Assembly: GCA_903880015.1 (NCBI GenBank)
Contig: CAIRNS010000001.1
Location: forward strand, 59,413-123,412
Direction of reading: 5' to 3'
Length of the DNA stretch: 64,000 nt
Source of the DNA: an uncultured Elusimicrobia bacterium
GTDB lineage: Bacteria; Elusimicrobiota; Endomicrobiia; Endomicrobiales; CAIRNS01
Shown here in pieces: positions 1-9,547 of this stretch. The notes beneath the pieces were generated by a model. It was given only the letters and a program-made list of their open reading frames with translations, was not told where the DNA came from and did not search any database. Every line of letters begins with the position of its first letter. Positions within the stretch are counted from its first letter, which is position 1. Position numbers and translations under genes: made by a program.

Positions 1-1
1 T

Positions 2-1231
2 TGTCTTACAACCTGTTGCATATCCGCCTTCGGTGTGTTTAAGTCGTCTGCTGTTCACGGCGGACTCCTTGTCCTTCTCAACGCTGCCCTTCTCGGTTAT
101 CTTGTCAGGTTTGTACTTCGTGACGACCGTAAGAACATCGATACAGCCATAGTCTTCATCGGGCTGCTGGTCGCTATAGAGATGATCGCGTACTCAGTAT
201 TGCCGAATATGTACCTACCAATCATTATCAACCCCAACATCTGCGCTGGGTACCTTATCCTTTGTTACCTTCTTGCTGTTCCCCGATTAAGAGATACAAC
301 CTTCCGCGTCGTTGCAATAGTACTAATAACCGGACTTTTACTGACAAAATCGCGCGCTGCTATTGCCATAGTATCATTGTGTACCGCCGGCTATTGGTGG
401 CAATCAATGAAATCATCGGTTCGGTTGGCAATACTCGGATTGATGACGGCTGGTGCTGTAATCGCTCTTTCAACAGCAACCATAGATGTATCGTTGCTGA
501 ATCGCATTGCATGGTGGCAAACAGCGACGCGCATGTTTCTTACTCATCCTTTGACAGGTATTGGATGGGGCAATTTTGGAAGCGAATATTTATTGTGGAG
601 AACCGTGGTGACTGAGAATTCATTGTATGCACATAATGTAGTACTGCAAGTTCTTGCTGAATCAGGCATTGTGGGATTCACCGGTTGCCTGGCTTTTTTT
701 ATTGTTCGGATGAAGAATATTCCATTGCGTTCTCCCCATGTGCTTGCTGTAGGGGGATTTCTTCTCTACAATCTCTTCGATTACTCACTCTACATCCCTT
801 CACATTTATTTACTGTTTTTGTTTTACTGTACAGCGCTGATATTACCCAGGATACTGAGCCACAAAAAGCTACAAAACCTCTATCTCTATTCGGAAAAAC
901 AGCCATTTTGACTGTGGTATTATTGTGTGCGGGTTTTTTGACTACAAACAGCATTACGCAAGGAAAACAGTGTGCCACCCGAGCACAATCATATTATAAG
1001 ACCTATACCACAAACGGGGATAAGTATCTTCTTGCACAGGCAATCGAACAACAGGAGCTAGCTGTACGCGCGTCTCCCGGTTCGGCTCCTTTGCGGTCCG
1101 ATCTGGCATGGCTGTATATGGTTGGGGGCAATAAGAAAACGGCAAAACATGAAATTATGGAAGCAATACAGCGTGACCCTCTCAACAGCGGATATCAGAG
1201 TTCATTACGCCAATTTATGAATCAAAAATGA
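2..1231 (+). CDS. O-antigen ligase/polymerase (Wzy_C type), 5' partial
   Basis: Integral membrane protein of the O-antigen ligase/polymerase superfamily, expected to join or polymerise lipid-linked glycans on the periplasmic side. The visible part has about nine hydrophobic segments. The family signature lies in the middle: GIGWGNFG followed by AHNVVLQVLAESGIVG, the loop typical of Wzy_C proteins. After the last membrane segment there is a soluble tail of about 90 residues that reads as one or two TPR-like helices (AIEQQELAVRASPGSAPLRSDLAWLY). The frame is open to the window edge, so the true N-terminus lies upstream; the internal GTG at 35 is not a convincing start. It overlaps the next gene by ATGA, so they are probably cotranscribed. 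Ligase and polymerase cannot be told apart from sequence. Confidence 0.8.
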   Translation, partial: CLTTCCISAFGVFKSSAVHGGLLVLLNAALLGYLVRFVLRDDRKNIDTAIVFIGLLVAIEMIAYSVLPNMYLPIIINPNICAGYLILCYLLAVPRLRDTTFRVVAIVLITGLLLTKSRAAIAIVSLCTAGYWWQSMKSSVRLAILGLMTAGAVIALSTATIDVSLLNRIAWWQTATRMFLTHPLTGIGWGNFGSEYLLWRTVVTENSLYAHNVVLQVLAESGIVGFTGCLAFFIVRMKNIPLRSPHVLAVGGFLLYNLFDYSLYIPSHLFTVFVLLYSADITQDTEPQKATKPLSLFGKTAILTVVLLCAGFLTTNSITQGKQCATRAQSYYKTYTTNGDKYLLAQAIEQQELAVRASPGSAPLRSDLAWLYMVGGNKKTAKHEIMEAIQRDPLNSGYQSSLRQFMNQK

Positions 1232-2910
1232 AACGCGAATATACCCCGCTGATTATCCTGATACTTGCCATACTCGTTTTTTTGAGCCCCGTACTCTTTA
1301 CCAGCTCAACTTATTTTCTTCGTGACCTAACCTATATATTTCACCCATGGAGAACCTTTACGGCGGAACTCGTCCAGAGGGGGGAGATGCCTCTCTGGAA
1401 CCCGTATATTCATTGCGGTATGCCACTGCTGGCAAACTGGCAGTCCGCCGTTTTCTACCCGCTCAGCTTGCCGTTCTATTTCTTTTCTTTTGTGACGGGA
1501 TTGAAACTCTTTCAGGTCGGGCATCTGCTCATTGCCGGCATTTTTGCCTATTTATGGGGACGATCTGTACCATTAAATCGCTGGGCGTCAGCCGGTGTTA
1601 TGATTGTATGGGTATTCAACGGATATATGATTACTCGTCTTGAATTTCTCAGTCATTACGGTGTTGATGTGTGGTTATTTGCGGCGCTATTATTGAGCCG
1701 CAATCCGCTATTATTAGCACTATCCCTTGCTATCGCTTTTTTTGCTGGACATTACATAATCGGGCTGGTCGCCGCGGTGGCTATTATATATCGGACACTA
1801 CACAACCCAGTATGGTTACGAGCGACCATGAAGTATTGGTTAATATTTTGCACAATTTTTTTCAGCATTATTGCCTGTCAATTTCTGCCAACCATTGGAC
1901 TTATCCTTCAAACATCCCGATTTAAGGAAGGATATTCTATAGCCATTGCAATGGCATATTCAGTTACTTTCTCCGACATAGTGCATCTGATTAATCCGTT
2001 TCTTTCAACTTCATCGATTCCTGCTATCGTTGGAGAGAAGTTTTCTTGGGCGACATCTTTTCATATCGGATTTTGCGCCTTTCTTTGCGGCATCTTGGGA
2101 TTCGTGCGTTCTAAAATGACGACATTGAAAGTTTTTTCCGGCATTTTATTTTTAGCGGGCATACTGCTTGCGCTAGGGAATCACTCATTTTTTTATCCGT
2201 GGTTGTATCGTACCGTTCCCATTATATCCACCATCCGCTATCCGACACAATTCTTGCTGCTGACTATAATCGGAAGCGCAATAGTAACTGGACTTGGGTT
2301 ACAGCAATTACGAAGGGCAAAGTTTTTTGTTGTGGTTATACTCATTGAACTCATCGTTGTATCATGGAATTTTCAAATAACGGCCCCGCATGCATATTTT
2401 TATTCATCATCACCATTGGTAAAATATCTTCAGGAACATAGTAATCAGGGGACAAACCGCTTTATCCTGAGCCCTGGTACCGAAACTGATCGTAATTTTG
2501 TCGGAACCACTGCCCAAGATGCATGGCAATCAGCTCGCGGCATGCTGTATAATCTTTCCTGTATGCCGTATCATATTGCCAATGCGTATGGTTCAGGAGA
2601 ACCATTAACAAATAATTTGTTAGAAACATCAATCGACACAGCATACCGCGCATCAAGCGCCACTGAAGCAATGCCATTGTACCGCCGTCTCGGAATACGC
2701 TATTTAGTATGCAAGAATATCCTTCCTCCGAGAACCGGCTATATCCCCATTATGCCTCATCTCTATGAATTGCCGGGGCCGACTGCAACTGAGAACTATC
2801 AGATATATCGACCACCTAGTTTTCGCGCAGGGGCAGCGATAACCATAATGATGCTTATTATGTTAAGCTTCATTGCTTTTCGCTTCTTAACTCGCTCAAA
2901 AATCACATGA
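1228..2910 (+). CDS. YfhO-like multispanning membrane protein (copy 1)
   Basis: Membrane protein of 560 residues with roughly a dozen hydrophobic helices, resembling the YfhO family, whose members are thought to have a GT-C-like fold and act in cell-surface glycan modification. The first extracytoplasmic loop holds RDLTYIFHPW and then GEMPLWNPYIHCGMPLLAN, the conserved block of these proteins; the Asp of RDL sits where GT-C enzymes carry a catalytic acid. Start and stop overlap both neighbours by ATGA, so it belongs to one transcript with the O-antigen ligase-like gene and the second YfhO-like gene. It is about 110 residues shorter than the next gene and lacks most of its C-terminal soluble domain. 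The substrate is unknown. Confidence 0.7.
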   Translation: MKREYTPLIILILAILVFLSPVLFTSSTYFLRDLTYIFHPWRTFTAELVQRGEMPLWNPYIHCGMPLLANWQSAVFYPLSLPFYFFSFVTGLKLFQVGHLLIAGIFAYLWGRSVPLNRWASAGVMIVWVFNGYMITRLEFLSHYGVDVWLFAALLLSRNPLLLALSLAIAFFAGHYIIGLVAAVAIIYRTLHNPVWLRATMKYWLIFCTIFFSIIACQFLPTIGLILQTSRFKEGYSIAIAMAYSVTFSDIVHLINPFLSTSSIPAIVGEKFSWATSFHIGFCAFLCGILGFVRSKMTTLKVFSGILFLAGILLALGNHSFFYPWLYRTVPIISTIRYPTQFLLLTIIGSAIVTGLGLQQLRRAKFFVVVILIELIVVSWNFQITAPHAYFYSSSPLVKYLQEHSNQGTNRFILSPGTETDRNFVGTTAQDAWQSARGMLYNLSCMPYHIANAYGSGEPLTNNLLETSIDTAYRASSATEAMPLYRRLGIRYLVCKNILPPRTGYIPIMPHLYELPGPTATENYQIYRPPSFRAGAAITIMMLIMLSFIAFRFLTRSKIT

Positions 2911-4916
2911 AACGATTACCTCTGTTCATTACGATCTTATTCGTCATCATTGTCATGCTTTTTTTTCCTATTTTGCGCTCCCCGGGTAAGGGAGTAGGCA
3001 ATTTCGGTGATATATACTTGCATTATTATCCGCTGAAACATTTGGTTAAAGAACAACTTATAGCCGGGAAAATGCCGTTGTGGAACCCATATATTTTTGC
3101 CGGCGAACCGCTTATGGCTAACCCCCAATCCGCTGTTGCTTACCCATTTTCGATACTATTTGATATTTTTCCATTAGCAACTGGGTTTACTCTTTTCTTC
3201 ATGATACACCTATTATTGGGCGGCATTGGTATGTATCTGCTACTGGCACATACGCGGCTTTCGGCAACTGCATGTATAGTGGGTGCCCTTAGTTACGCGT
3301 GTTCTTCTTTTCTGATATCAAAAACTGCGGCGGGGCATCCGGTGGCGCTATCAGGATATATATGGCTGCCTTTTATTGTACTGGGTGTTTTGAGGATCAA
3401 GACCTCTTTATTATCAGCTGAATCATGTCTATTTGTCATGAGCTTATCGTATCAAGTTCTTTCAGGACATACATTCCCTGTCTATATTTCATTGATTGTT
3501 TTGGCAATGATGTTGGTGAGTTATAAAAGATCACATCTCAAAGAAACCATGGTGTTATGCGGCGCTGTGTTTCTTCTTTGTGCATTTCAACTGCTCCAGA
3601 CTTTTGAACTCTCCCGATTAATTGAGAGGGGAAACTGGATACAATTGGCTCAACAATATTCTTTGTCAATAAAGGATTTTATTACTGTAGTTATGCCTAA
3701 TTTCTTCGGCAATAGCATAGACGGAACATATATATTTCCCGATCATCCGTCTTACTATTTTGAGAAGAATACCCTCTATTTCGGCCTTATTGCTTTTCTA
3801 CTTTCGATGATGGGACTATTCAACTCCTTGCGCCGCCGTGCATGGGGACTGCCCGGGCTTCTTCTGTTAGGGATCATACTGGGACTGGGATTCCATACAG
3901 CTCTATATCGATTACTATATATTGCTGTTCCCGGCATTGACTTTCTTCGGGTACCCGCGCGCTTTATGGCCATAGGCATATTTTCTCTTGTTATTTTGGC
4001 GGCCCAAGGGTGGGATCAGTGGTTCAAAAAAAGTGCTCACTGGTTTAAAGGATTGTTGCTAATACTGGTTATAGCTGATTGCATGTGTGTGAACGCTAAA
4101 TTTCTATATCCCGGCGTATTTGACCGTTATCAGAAGAAGAATGAACTGCTCACTACGCTTGACCCGCTACACCGAATAATCACAAATTCCGACACTATCG
4201 CGGCAAACAAATCAATGCTCTATCACCATTACAATCTAAACGGCTATGAAGCGATATTTCTTGAAGATTTTGTCCGTTATATGGGTTTGCAGGAAAGAAG
4301 AATATTTTCTTCGACCGGATTAGCACGGACAAATATTTCTTCCGCTCTCTCCCGGGGATTTTCGGTATCGACGACGATTAATACAGAGGAAGGGAAATTA
4401 GTGGTCACTTCTTTGCCCAACGCTTTACTGCGTATCTTTGTTGCACAGAAACTAAAAACTTCAGCAGAGATGAGCATTGCCGAGCAACTTACATGGCTAC
4501 AAACCGCTGATAAAGCCCCCAATCAGGAGTTATTGGTATCATCAGTGCCCAAAGATTTCCCGTTAGTCAGCTCACCGGCAGACATACTCTCATACCATAG
4601 TGAGCCTTCCCGCATTGAAGTGCAGGTACACGCTAGCGGTCCGTTTGCTTTGATTTTCAGTGAAGTGGTTTATCCGGGGTGGAAAGCAGTAGCTGGAGAT
4701 ACGCTTATGCCGATAATGAGGGGGAATAAAATATTCAGGACCATTCTGTGTCCAGCGGGTGATTACCTCAACAAAAATACTATTATCATGTATTTCCACC
4801 CCGCCATATGGTTATTAGGGCTCTATCTGTCCTTAATCAGCATAATTATTGCTGTAGTCATCATTATAAAAAAGAATACTGCACCACCAATTTTACTCCC
4901 ATCTACAACGATTTAA
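2907..4916 (+). CDS. YfhO-like multispanning membrane protein (copy 2)
   Basis: Second YfhO-like protein, 669 residues, sharing with its upstream neighbour the loop motif GKMPLWNPYIFAGEPLMAN and the acidic motif GDIYLHYYPLK. The N-terminal two thirds is a bundle of hydrophobic helices. Residues near 560-640 form a beta-rich soluble domain with YPGWKAVAGDTLMPI and RTILCPAGDY, as in full-length YfhO proteins, followed by a final membrane helix. Tandem paralogues of this kind probably arose by duplication and then diverged. The gene ends by overlapping the 3' end of the convergent glycosyltransferase by 14 bases. Role in surface-glycan decoration is inferred from the family and from the neighbours only. 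Confidence 0.72.
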   Translation: MKRLPLFITILFVIIVMLFFPILRSPGKGVGNFGDIYLHYYPLKHLVKEQLIAGKMPLWNPYIFAGEPLMANPQSAVAYPFSILFDIFPLATGFTLFFMIHLLLGGIGMYLLLAHTRLSATACIVGALSYACSSFLISKTAAGHPVALSGYIWLPFIVLGVLRIKTSLLSAESCLFVMSLSYQVLSGHTFPVYISLIVLAMMLVSYKRSHLKETMVLCGAVFLLCAFQLLQTFELSRLIERGNWIQLAQQYSLSIKDFITVVMPNFFGNSIDGTYIFPDHPSYYFEKNTLYFGLIAFLLSMMGLFNSLRRRAWGLPGLLLLGIILGLGFHTALYRLLYIAVPGIDFLRVPARFMAIGIFSLVILAAQGWDQWFKKSAHWFKGLLLILVIADCMCVNAKFLYPGVFDRYQKKNELLTTLDPLHRIITNSDTIAANKSMLYHHYNLNGYEAIFLEDFVRYMGLQERRIFSSTGLARTNISSALSRGFSVSTTINTEEGKLVVTSLPNALLRIFVAQKLKTSAEMSIAEQLTWLQTADKAPNQELLVSSVPKDFPLVSSPADILSYHSEPSRIEVQVHASGPFALIFSEVVYPGWKAVAGDTLMPIMRGNKIFRTILCPAGDYLNKNTIIMYFHPAIWLLGLYLSLISIIIAVVIIIKKNTAPPILLPSTTI

Positions 4917-5865
4917 CTTTGCTCTCCTTTCCGCTGTTCTCAATATTCTTAACTTTAAACAATTTCCCAGGGAATACTTCAAAATAGAACCGTACGATTA
5001 TGTCTGCAAGAAATCCCATGAGAAATGCGATAACTGCAATAGCCATGAGGAATATGCCGAGAAAAAAGAGCGGGCTCAGCCATTGCCCATGGAGAAATAC
5101 TTTTCGCACAAGAACGAAAATATTGAGGCCTGCTCCTCCCAGAAGAAACATCATGCCGATACTGCCAAACACATACATTGGCTTGGGGAAAAATGATAAT
5201 TGAAATTTAAATATCATCAAATCCATCACAACCTTAACAATTCTCTCAAATCCATATTTTGATTGCCCGTGCTCTCTCATGCGATGCCGGACGGGTATTT
5301 CAGCTATCTGAGCGCCCAGCATTTTACAGTAAAGAGGTATAAAACGGTGCATTTCACCATATATCAAAAGATCTTTGACCATTTCCTTCTTATATGCCCG
5401 GAATGTGCACCCAATATCATGTATACCCAAAGGGACAATTGCTGATATCAACTTGTTAGCAATATTGCTGAGCAGTACCCTTAACCACGGGTCCTGCCGG
5501 TTAACGCGCCGGCCGCAAACAACATCGTATCCTTTCTCAATACATTCTATAAATAGTGGTATGTCCTGAGGATCGTTTTGAAAATCACCGTCGATAGTGA
5601 TGATAACATCACCACTGCAGGACTGCATGCCAGCCAGTATCGCAGCTGTCTGTCCGTAATTCCTGCCAAAAGTGATAACACGGTTATGGGCGTGCATTTG
5701 CGAGATTTCAGTTAATACACTATTCGTCTCGTCAGTAGAACCATCATCAATAAAAATAAATTCCATGTCAGGATACTTTTCGTCCCTGACGCGTGACAAC
5801 GCTCGATAAAGTCCGCCAATACTGTCTTTTTCATTGAGAACGGGCACAACAACGCTAATTTTCAT
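4903..5865 (-). CDS. Polyprenyl-phosphate glycosyltransferase, GT2 (DPM1/GtrB-like)
   Basis: Family 2 glycosyltransferase of 320 residues that should transfer a sugar from a nucleotide donor to undecaprenyl phosphate at the inner face of the cytoplasmic membrane. The GT-A domain starts with SVVVPVLNE, followed by IDDGSTDET and a metal-binding TIDGDFQNDP. Two hydrophobic hairpin helices near residues 230-300 anchor it, as in GtrB and ArnC. Lipid-linked sugars of this kind feed GT-C enzymes, and GT-C-like proteins are encoded next door. A GAGGAG ribosome site precedes the ATG. A 14-bp palindrome lies 18 bases upstream. The sugar is not predictable from sequence. Confidence 0.87.
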   Translation of the reverse strand: MKISVVVPVLNEKDSIGGLYRALSRVRDEKYPDMEFIFIDDGSTDETNSVLTEISQMHAHNRVITFGRNYGQTAAILAGMQSCSGDVIITIDGDFQNDPQDIPLFIECIEKGYDVVCGRRVNRQDPWLRVLLSNIANKLISAIVPLGIHDIGCTFRAYKKEMVKDLLIYGEMHRFIPLYCKMLGAQIAEIPVRHRMREHGQSKYGFERIVKVVMDLMIFKFQLSFFPKPMYVFGSIGMMFLLGGAGLNIFVLVRKVFLHGQWLSPLFFLGIFLMAIAVIAFLMGFLADIIVRFYFEVFPGKLFKVKNIENSGKESKVKSL

Positions 5866-5883
5866 AAAAGCTCCTCACCGTTG

Positions 5884-5897
5884 ACTTTGATCAAAGT
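5884..5897. promoter_or_regulatory. 14-bp perfect palindrome upstream of GT2 gene
   Basis: ACTTTGATCAAAGT is a perfect inverted repeat in the 187-bp gap upstream of the minus-strand GT2 gene, about 18 bases before its ATG. Its core TTGATCAA resembles half-sites used by CRP/FNR-type regulators but lacks their usual spacing. It could be an operator in the 5' leader. No convincing -35/-10 pair was found around it, so this is a weak call. Confidence 0.25.
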
Positions 5898-6052
5898 AGT
5901 CTGTACTGCGGTTTTCAAAACTGAGTATAAGAACCCTTAAGAATAAATATTGAGCATATAATCACTTCACTAGATAATCTCAAACACAATCTCATGCTGT
6001 TAAGAATATCTATTTAAAGATATATAATAAGGACAACACTCTGGAATTATAA

Positions 6053-7522
6053 TCACGTGAACATGCCCTGCTTTATTATTCTAAAGAGAATAGCAATATT
6101 ATTGATACGAATGCGCTTAATATTCCTTATCATGATCGATAATCGCAAGTAGAATTCCCGTTGAGCTCGTTTTTGAAGTTTAATTAACCGCTGTGTAGTC
6201 ATGCCGGGATTGGTCCAGATGGGCTCGATCTCATTAAACGCGGGATAGGCGAAATAACGGTGCCAAACAGAAGGATCAACTCGATCGTTGGCACGAATTC
6301 CGGTATCAATCTCGTTTTTATCCCGTAGTTCATCATAGAAGGGGGATCCGGGATAGGGGGTAAAAATACTGAACTGGGCCATATCAAGCGGCTGTTTTTT
6401 AGCAAAGGATATCGTTTGTAAGGCCTCATCATAGGTTTCACCCGGCAAGCCGAGTATAAACAGCCCTTCGAGTTTAATACGGGAATTTTTTTTCACCATG
6501 TTAATGACAGAAACTACTTTTTTTAAATCAATGTTTTTTTCTACACGGTCAAGGATACGCTGAACGCCGGATTCAATGCCGATAGCCAAATCATGACAAC
6601 CGGCCTTTTCCATCGGGCCGAGGATATCGGCTGATAGATAATTCACATGCGCCTGAGCTCCCCAGCGAACAGAAAGATTTCGGCGAGTAATCTCTTTACA
6701 AATGTGTATTAGCCGGGCTTTGTCTGCAATAAAAAGCGAATCAACGATATAGATGTATTCTGTGTGATAAGTCTTGACTAAATGCTCCATCTCATCGACA
6801 ACTTTTACCGGATCGTTGAAACGGGGTTTATTGTTGTGATGAACTGCACAAAATGAACACCGATTGGGGCAGCCCCGGGAAGTAAGCATTGTTTTGACTT
6901 TTGATCCAGAAGATGCCACATAGAGTTGATTGCTGATTGGGTTAAGACCGTACTGCCGTGTTTTTAGAATATCTCGCGCAGGAAATGGAAGGACTGAAAG
7001 ATTCTCAACAGTATTAAAATAATTGCTTTGATGGATAATGCCATCTTGGTTCTTATAGGAAATACCGGGGATTTCCGACAAACTATCTCCTGAGGCATGG
7101 CAACGAACAATCCAAGGGAATACTTCATCACCTTCACCGTGAACGACGACATCACAACAATTGTTTGCAAGATATTGCCGAGCAAAGATAGATGCGTGAA
7201 TATTGCCCAAAACTACAAGGGTATGCGGCATGTGTGTCTTTATCCACCCTCCCAGCTCATAAACACCTGCGCCACTGCCGGTTAAAGTGGTTATCCCAAT
7301 AATATCTGGGGATTGAGTTATTAATTCCTTTTTAACCAAATCCATCGTCATATCATCAGTAAAAGCGTCAATGATGCCCACATCGTAACCAGCTTCCCGC
7401 GTGGAAGCCGCAATATACAATAATCCCAAGGGCTCATATTTTTGGATAAAGATTCGAGCAGCGCCTAAACCATCTATGATGTCGAACGGAGGGTTTACAA
7501 GTAGAATTTTTGTCAAGTACAT
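6053..7522 (-). CDS. B12-binding-domain radical SAM protein
   Basis: Protein of 489 residues with a cobalamin-binding-like N-terminal domain (about 5-150, starting ILLVNPP) and a radical SAM domain carrying the [4Fe-4S] motif RGCPNRCSFC with Cys218, Cys222 and Cys225. The glycine motif GLFILGLPGET lies further on. The B12 domain has no obvious DxHxxG motif, as in BchE-like members that bind cobalamin without the lower His ligand. Such proteins carry out methylations or rearrangements on inert carbons; the substrate here is unknown. AAAGGAG precedes the ATG. It stands alone on the minus strand between the glycan genes and is divergent from the asparagine synthase gene. A second radical SAM protein of the same architecture lies at 61303. 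Confidence 0.82.
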   Translation of the reverse strand: MYLTKILLVNPPFDIIDGLGAARIFIQKYEPLGLLYIAASTREAGYDVGIIDAFTDDMTMDLVKKELITQSPDIIGITTLTGSGAGVYELGGWIKTHMPHTLVVLGNIHASIFARQYLANNCCDVVVHGEGDEVFPWIVRCHASGDSLSEIPGISYKNQDGIIHQSNYFNTVENLSVLPFPARDILKTRQYGLNPISNQLYVASSGSKVKTMLTSRGCPNRCSFCAVHHNNKPRFNDPVKVVDEMEHLVKTYHTEYIYIVDSLFIADKARLIHICKEITRRNLSVRWGAQAHVNYLSADILGPMEKAGCHDLAIGIESGVQRILDRVEKNIDLKKVVSVINMVKKNSRIKLEGLFILGLPGETYDEALQTISFAKKQPLDMAQFSIFTPYPGSPFYDELRDKNEIDTGIRANDRVDPSVWHRYFAYPAFNEIEPIWTNPGMTTQRLIKLQKRAQREFYLRLSIMIRNIKRIRINNIAILFRIIKQGMFT

Positions 7523-7657
7523 TTACTCCTTTGCCGAGGAATGAGCAATTAGGTTTGATTTTATAGATATATTTTAGCATAAAGAAACTCCTAAATCCCA
7601 TTAAGTTAATCGCTATGTTTAATTTTTTAACTCAATTTGATAACATTACATTATATT

Positions 7658-9547
7658 ATGTGCGGTATCGCGGGCATTTATCATTTCGGTAACAGCAGAC
7701 CCGTTGATGAAACGGCCCTTCGCTCATTGTGCAATGCAATTAAGCATCGCGGGCCTGACGACGAAGGTATATATCTTACCCCCCAGATTGGGTTGGGCAT
7801 GAGACGTCTTGCCGTCATTGATCTTGTCACCGGCCACCAACCTCTGTGCAATGAAGACAAAACAGTATGGATCGTCTTCAATGGTGAGATTTATAATTAT
7901 CGTCAATTACGCGAACAACTTGCACCGCGTCACACTTTCTCCACACAATCGGATACCGAAGTAATCATTCATCTCTATGAAGAATACGGTGAGTCATGTG
8001 TTGAACATTTACGCGGCATGTTTGCATTTGCCATTTGGGACTCGCGCCGGCAGTGCCTATTCTTCGCGCGAGACCGGATAGGCAAGAAACCACTTTATTA
8101 CGCCGTCAATAACGGCGCACTGGTGTTTTCTTCTGAAATACCGGGCATAATCAAGTATCTGCCGCATAAACCGGCGATTAAACCTTCAGCGATTGATCTG
8201 TATTTGACGTATCAGTATATCCCTGCGCCACACACTGTTTTTGAGGGAATCTCGACGCTTTTACCCGCGCATACCATGACCTGCGGCCGTAATGGGGAAA
8301 TAGTAACCCGCCGCTACTGGGACATTGATTACCGTCAAAAAACTTCTCTTTCATTCCCTGAGGCCTGCGATAGAACATATGATTTGTTGCGCGAATCGAC
8401 TCGCTTGCGGATGGTTGCCGATGTTCCACTCGGCGCCTTTCTATCCGGAGGTCACGATTCAAGCATCATAGTCGGGCTCATGAGCCAGCTGTCTTCGGCG
8501 CCGGTAAAAACATTTTCTATCGGGTTCGACGAATCTGACTTTTCGGAGCTTGCTTACGCGCGCATGGTTGCCGATAGGTTTAAGACCGACCATCACGAAT
8601 TCATTGTGCGGCCTCACTTTATAGATCTTCTGCCTGAGATTGCCCGGCGGTACGGACAGCCGTTTGCGGACGCATCGGCACTCCCGTCCTATATCGTCGC
8701 CAGAGAGACCAGAAAACAGGTAACGGTGGCGCTTAACGGTGACGGCGGTGACGAGGCCTTCGGAGGATACACCCGCTATCAGGCCATGAAAGTATCACCA
8801 TTAGTCTCACTCCCCTTTCGGATGATAGGCAAAACCGGCACACACTATCTTGCCGGATTGATTCCCGGAACAGGTACTGCCCGCGGAAATAATGTTTTGA
8901 GACATACCGCTCGATTTATTGAGGGTTTAGCGCAGCCGCCTGATAAGCGCATGGTACGATACGCTTCTTTGTTTACCGACCATCTTAAAGAACGCATCTA
9001 TACATCGTCATTTAAGAATGACCTTATTCGTCCGGCATCTTCCTTTTTAAGTGAATTATTTCTCAACTCACCGGCAAACACCATGCTTGACCGTACTTTT
9101 TCAGCCGATATTCACTCGTACCTTCCGGACTGTCTTCTGGTCAAGATTGACATTGCCACCATGGCACACGCACTTGAAGCACGCAGTCCATTTCTTGACC
9201 ACACCGTTCTTGAGTTTTCTGCGGCATTGCCGGCATCATGGAAATTACACGGATTAACGACTAAATATTTGCTCCGAAAAACTTTTGACTCACTGCTTCC
9301 TGAAGCCGTCACCCGACGAAAGAAACAGGGGTTTGGCATTCCGTTGGGGAAATGGTTCCGCAATGAATGGAAAGATTATTTTCACGAAGTAGTTCTCTCT
9401 GAACGGGCGATTGGACGCGGTTATTTTAATCGATCTGCGCTTACCCAATTGTTTCAACAACATACTGAGGGGAAGCATGACCACGGCTATTGCTTATGGG
9501 CTCTGCTGATGCTGGAGCTGTGGCACCGGGAGATTTATGACGCCTAA
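7658..9547 (+). CDS. asnB: Asparagine synthase, glutamine-hydrolysing
   Basis: Class II glutamine amidotransferase fused to an AsnB synthetase domain, 629 residues. The start is set at the ATG giving MCGIAGIY, because the N-terminal nucleophile Cys2 must be exposed; the TTG start 21 bases upstream would bury it. The glutaminase domain covers about residues 2-190 with RGPDDEG, NGEIYN and the SDTEVI motif. The synthetase domain has the ATP-pyrophosphate loop SGGHDSS near residue 262 (usually SGGLDSS or SGGVDSS) and NGDGGDEAFGGY. Members inside glycan clusters often amidate sugars or modify surface polymers rather than make free asparagine, and the glycosyltransferases on the same strand make that possible here. 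The last 11 bases overlap the next gene. Confidence 0.9.
   Translation: MCGIAGIYHFGNSRPVDETALRSLCNAIKHRGPDDEGIYLTPQIGLGMRRLAVIDLVTGHQPLCNEDKTVWIVFNGEIYNYRQLREQLAPRHTFSTQSDTEVIIHLYEEYGESCVEHLRGMFAFAIWDSRRQCLFFARDRIGKKPLYYAVNNGALVFSSEIPGIIKYLPHKPAIKPSAIDLYLTYQYIPAPHTVFEGISTLLPAHTMTCGRNGEIVTRRYWDIDYRQKTSLSFPEACDRTYDLLRESTRLRMVADVPLGAFLSGGHDSSIIVGLMSQLSSAPVKTFSIGFDESDFSELAYARMVADRFKTDHHEFIVRPHFIDLLPEIARRYGQPFADASALPSYIVARETRKQVTVALNGDGGDEAFGGYTRYQAMKVSPLVSLPFRMIGKTGTHYLAGLIPGTGTARGNNVLRHTARFIEGLAQPPDKRMVRYASLFTDHLKERIYTSSFKNDLIRPASSFLSELFLNSPANTMLDRTFSADIHSYLPDCLLVKIDIATMAHALEARSPFLDHTVLEFSAALPASWKLHGLTTKYLLRKTFDSLLPEAVTRRKKQGFGIPLGKWFRNEWKDYFHEVVLSERAIGRGYFNRSALTQLFQQHTEGKHDHGYCLWALLMLELWHREIYDA

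Noticed and set aside
7637..7657. TTG start seven codons upstream for asparagine synthase
   Set aside because: It would hide the N-terminal nucleophile Cys that must follow the initiator Met.
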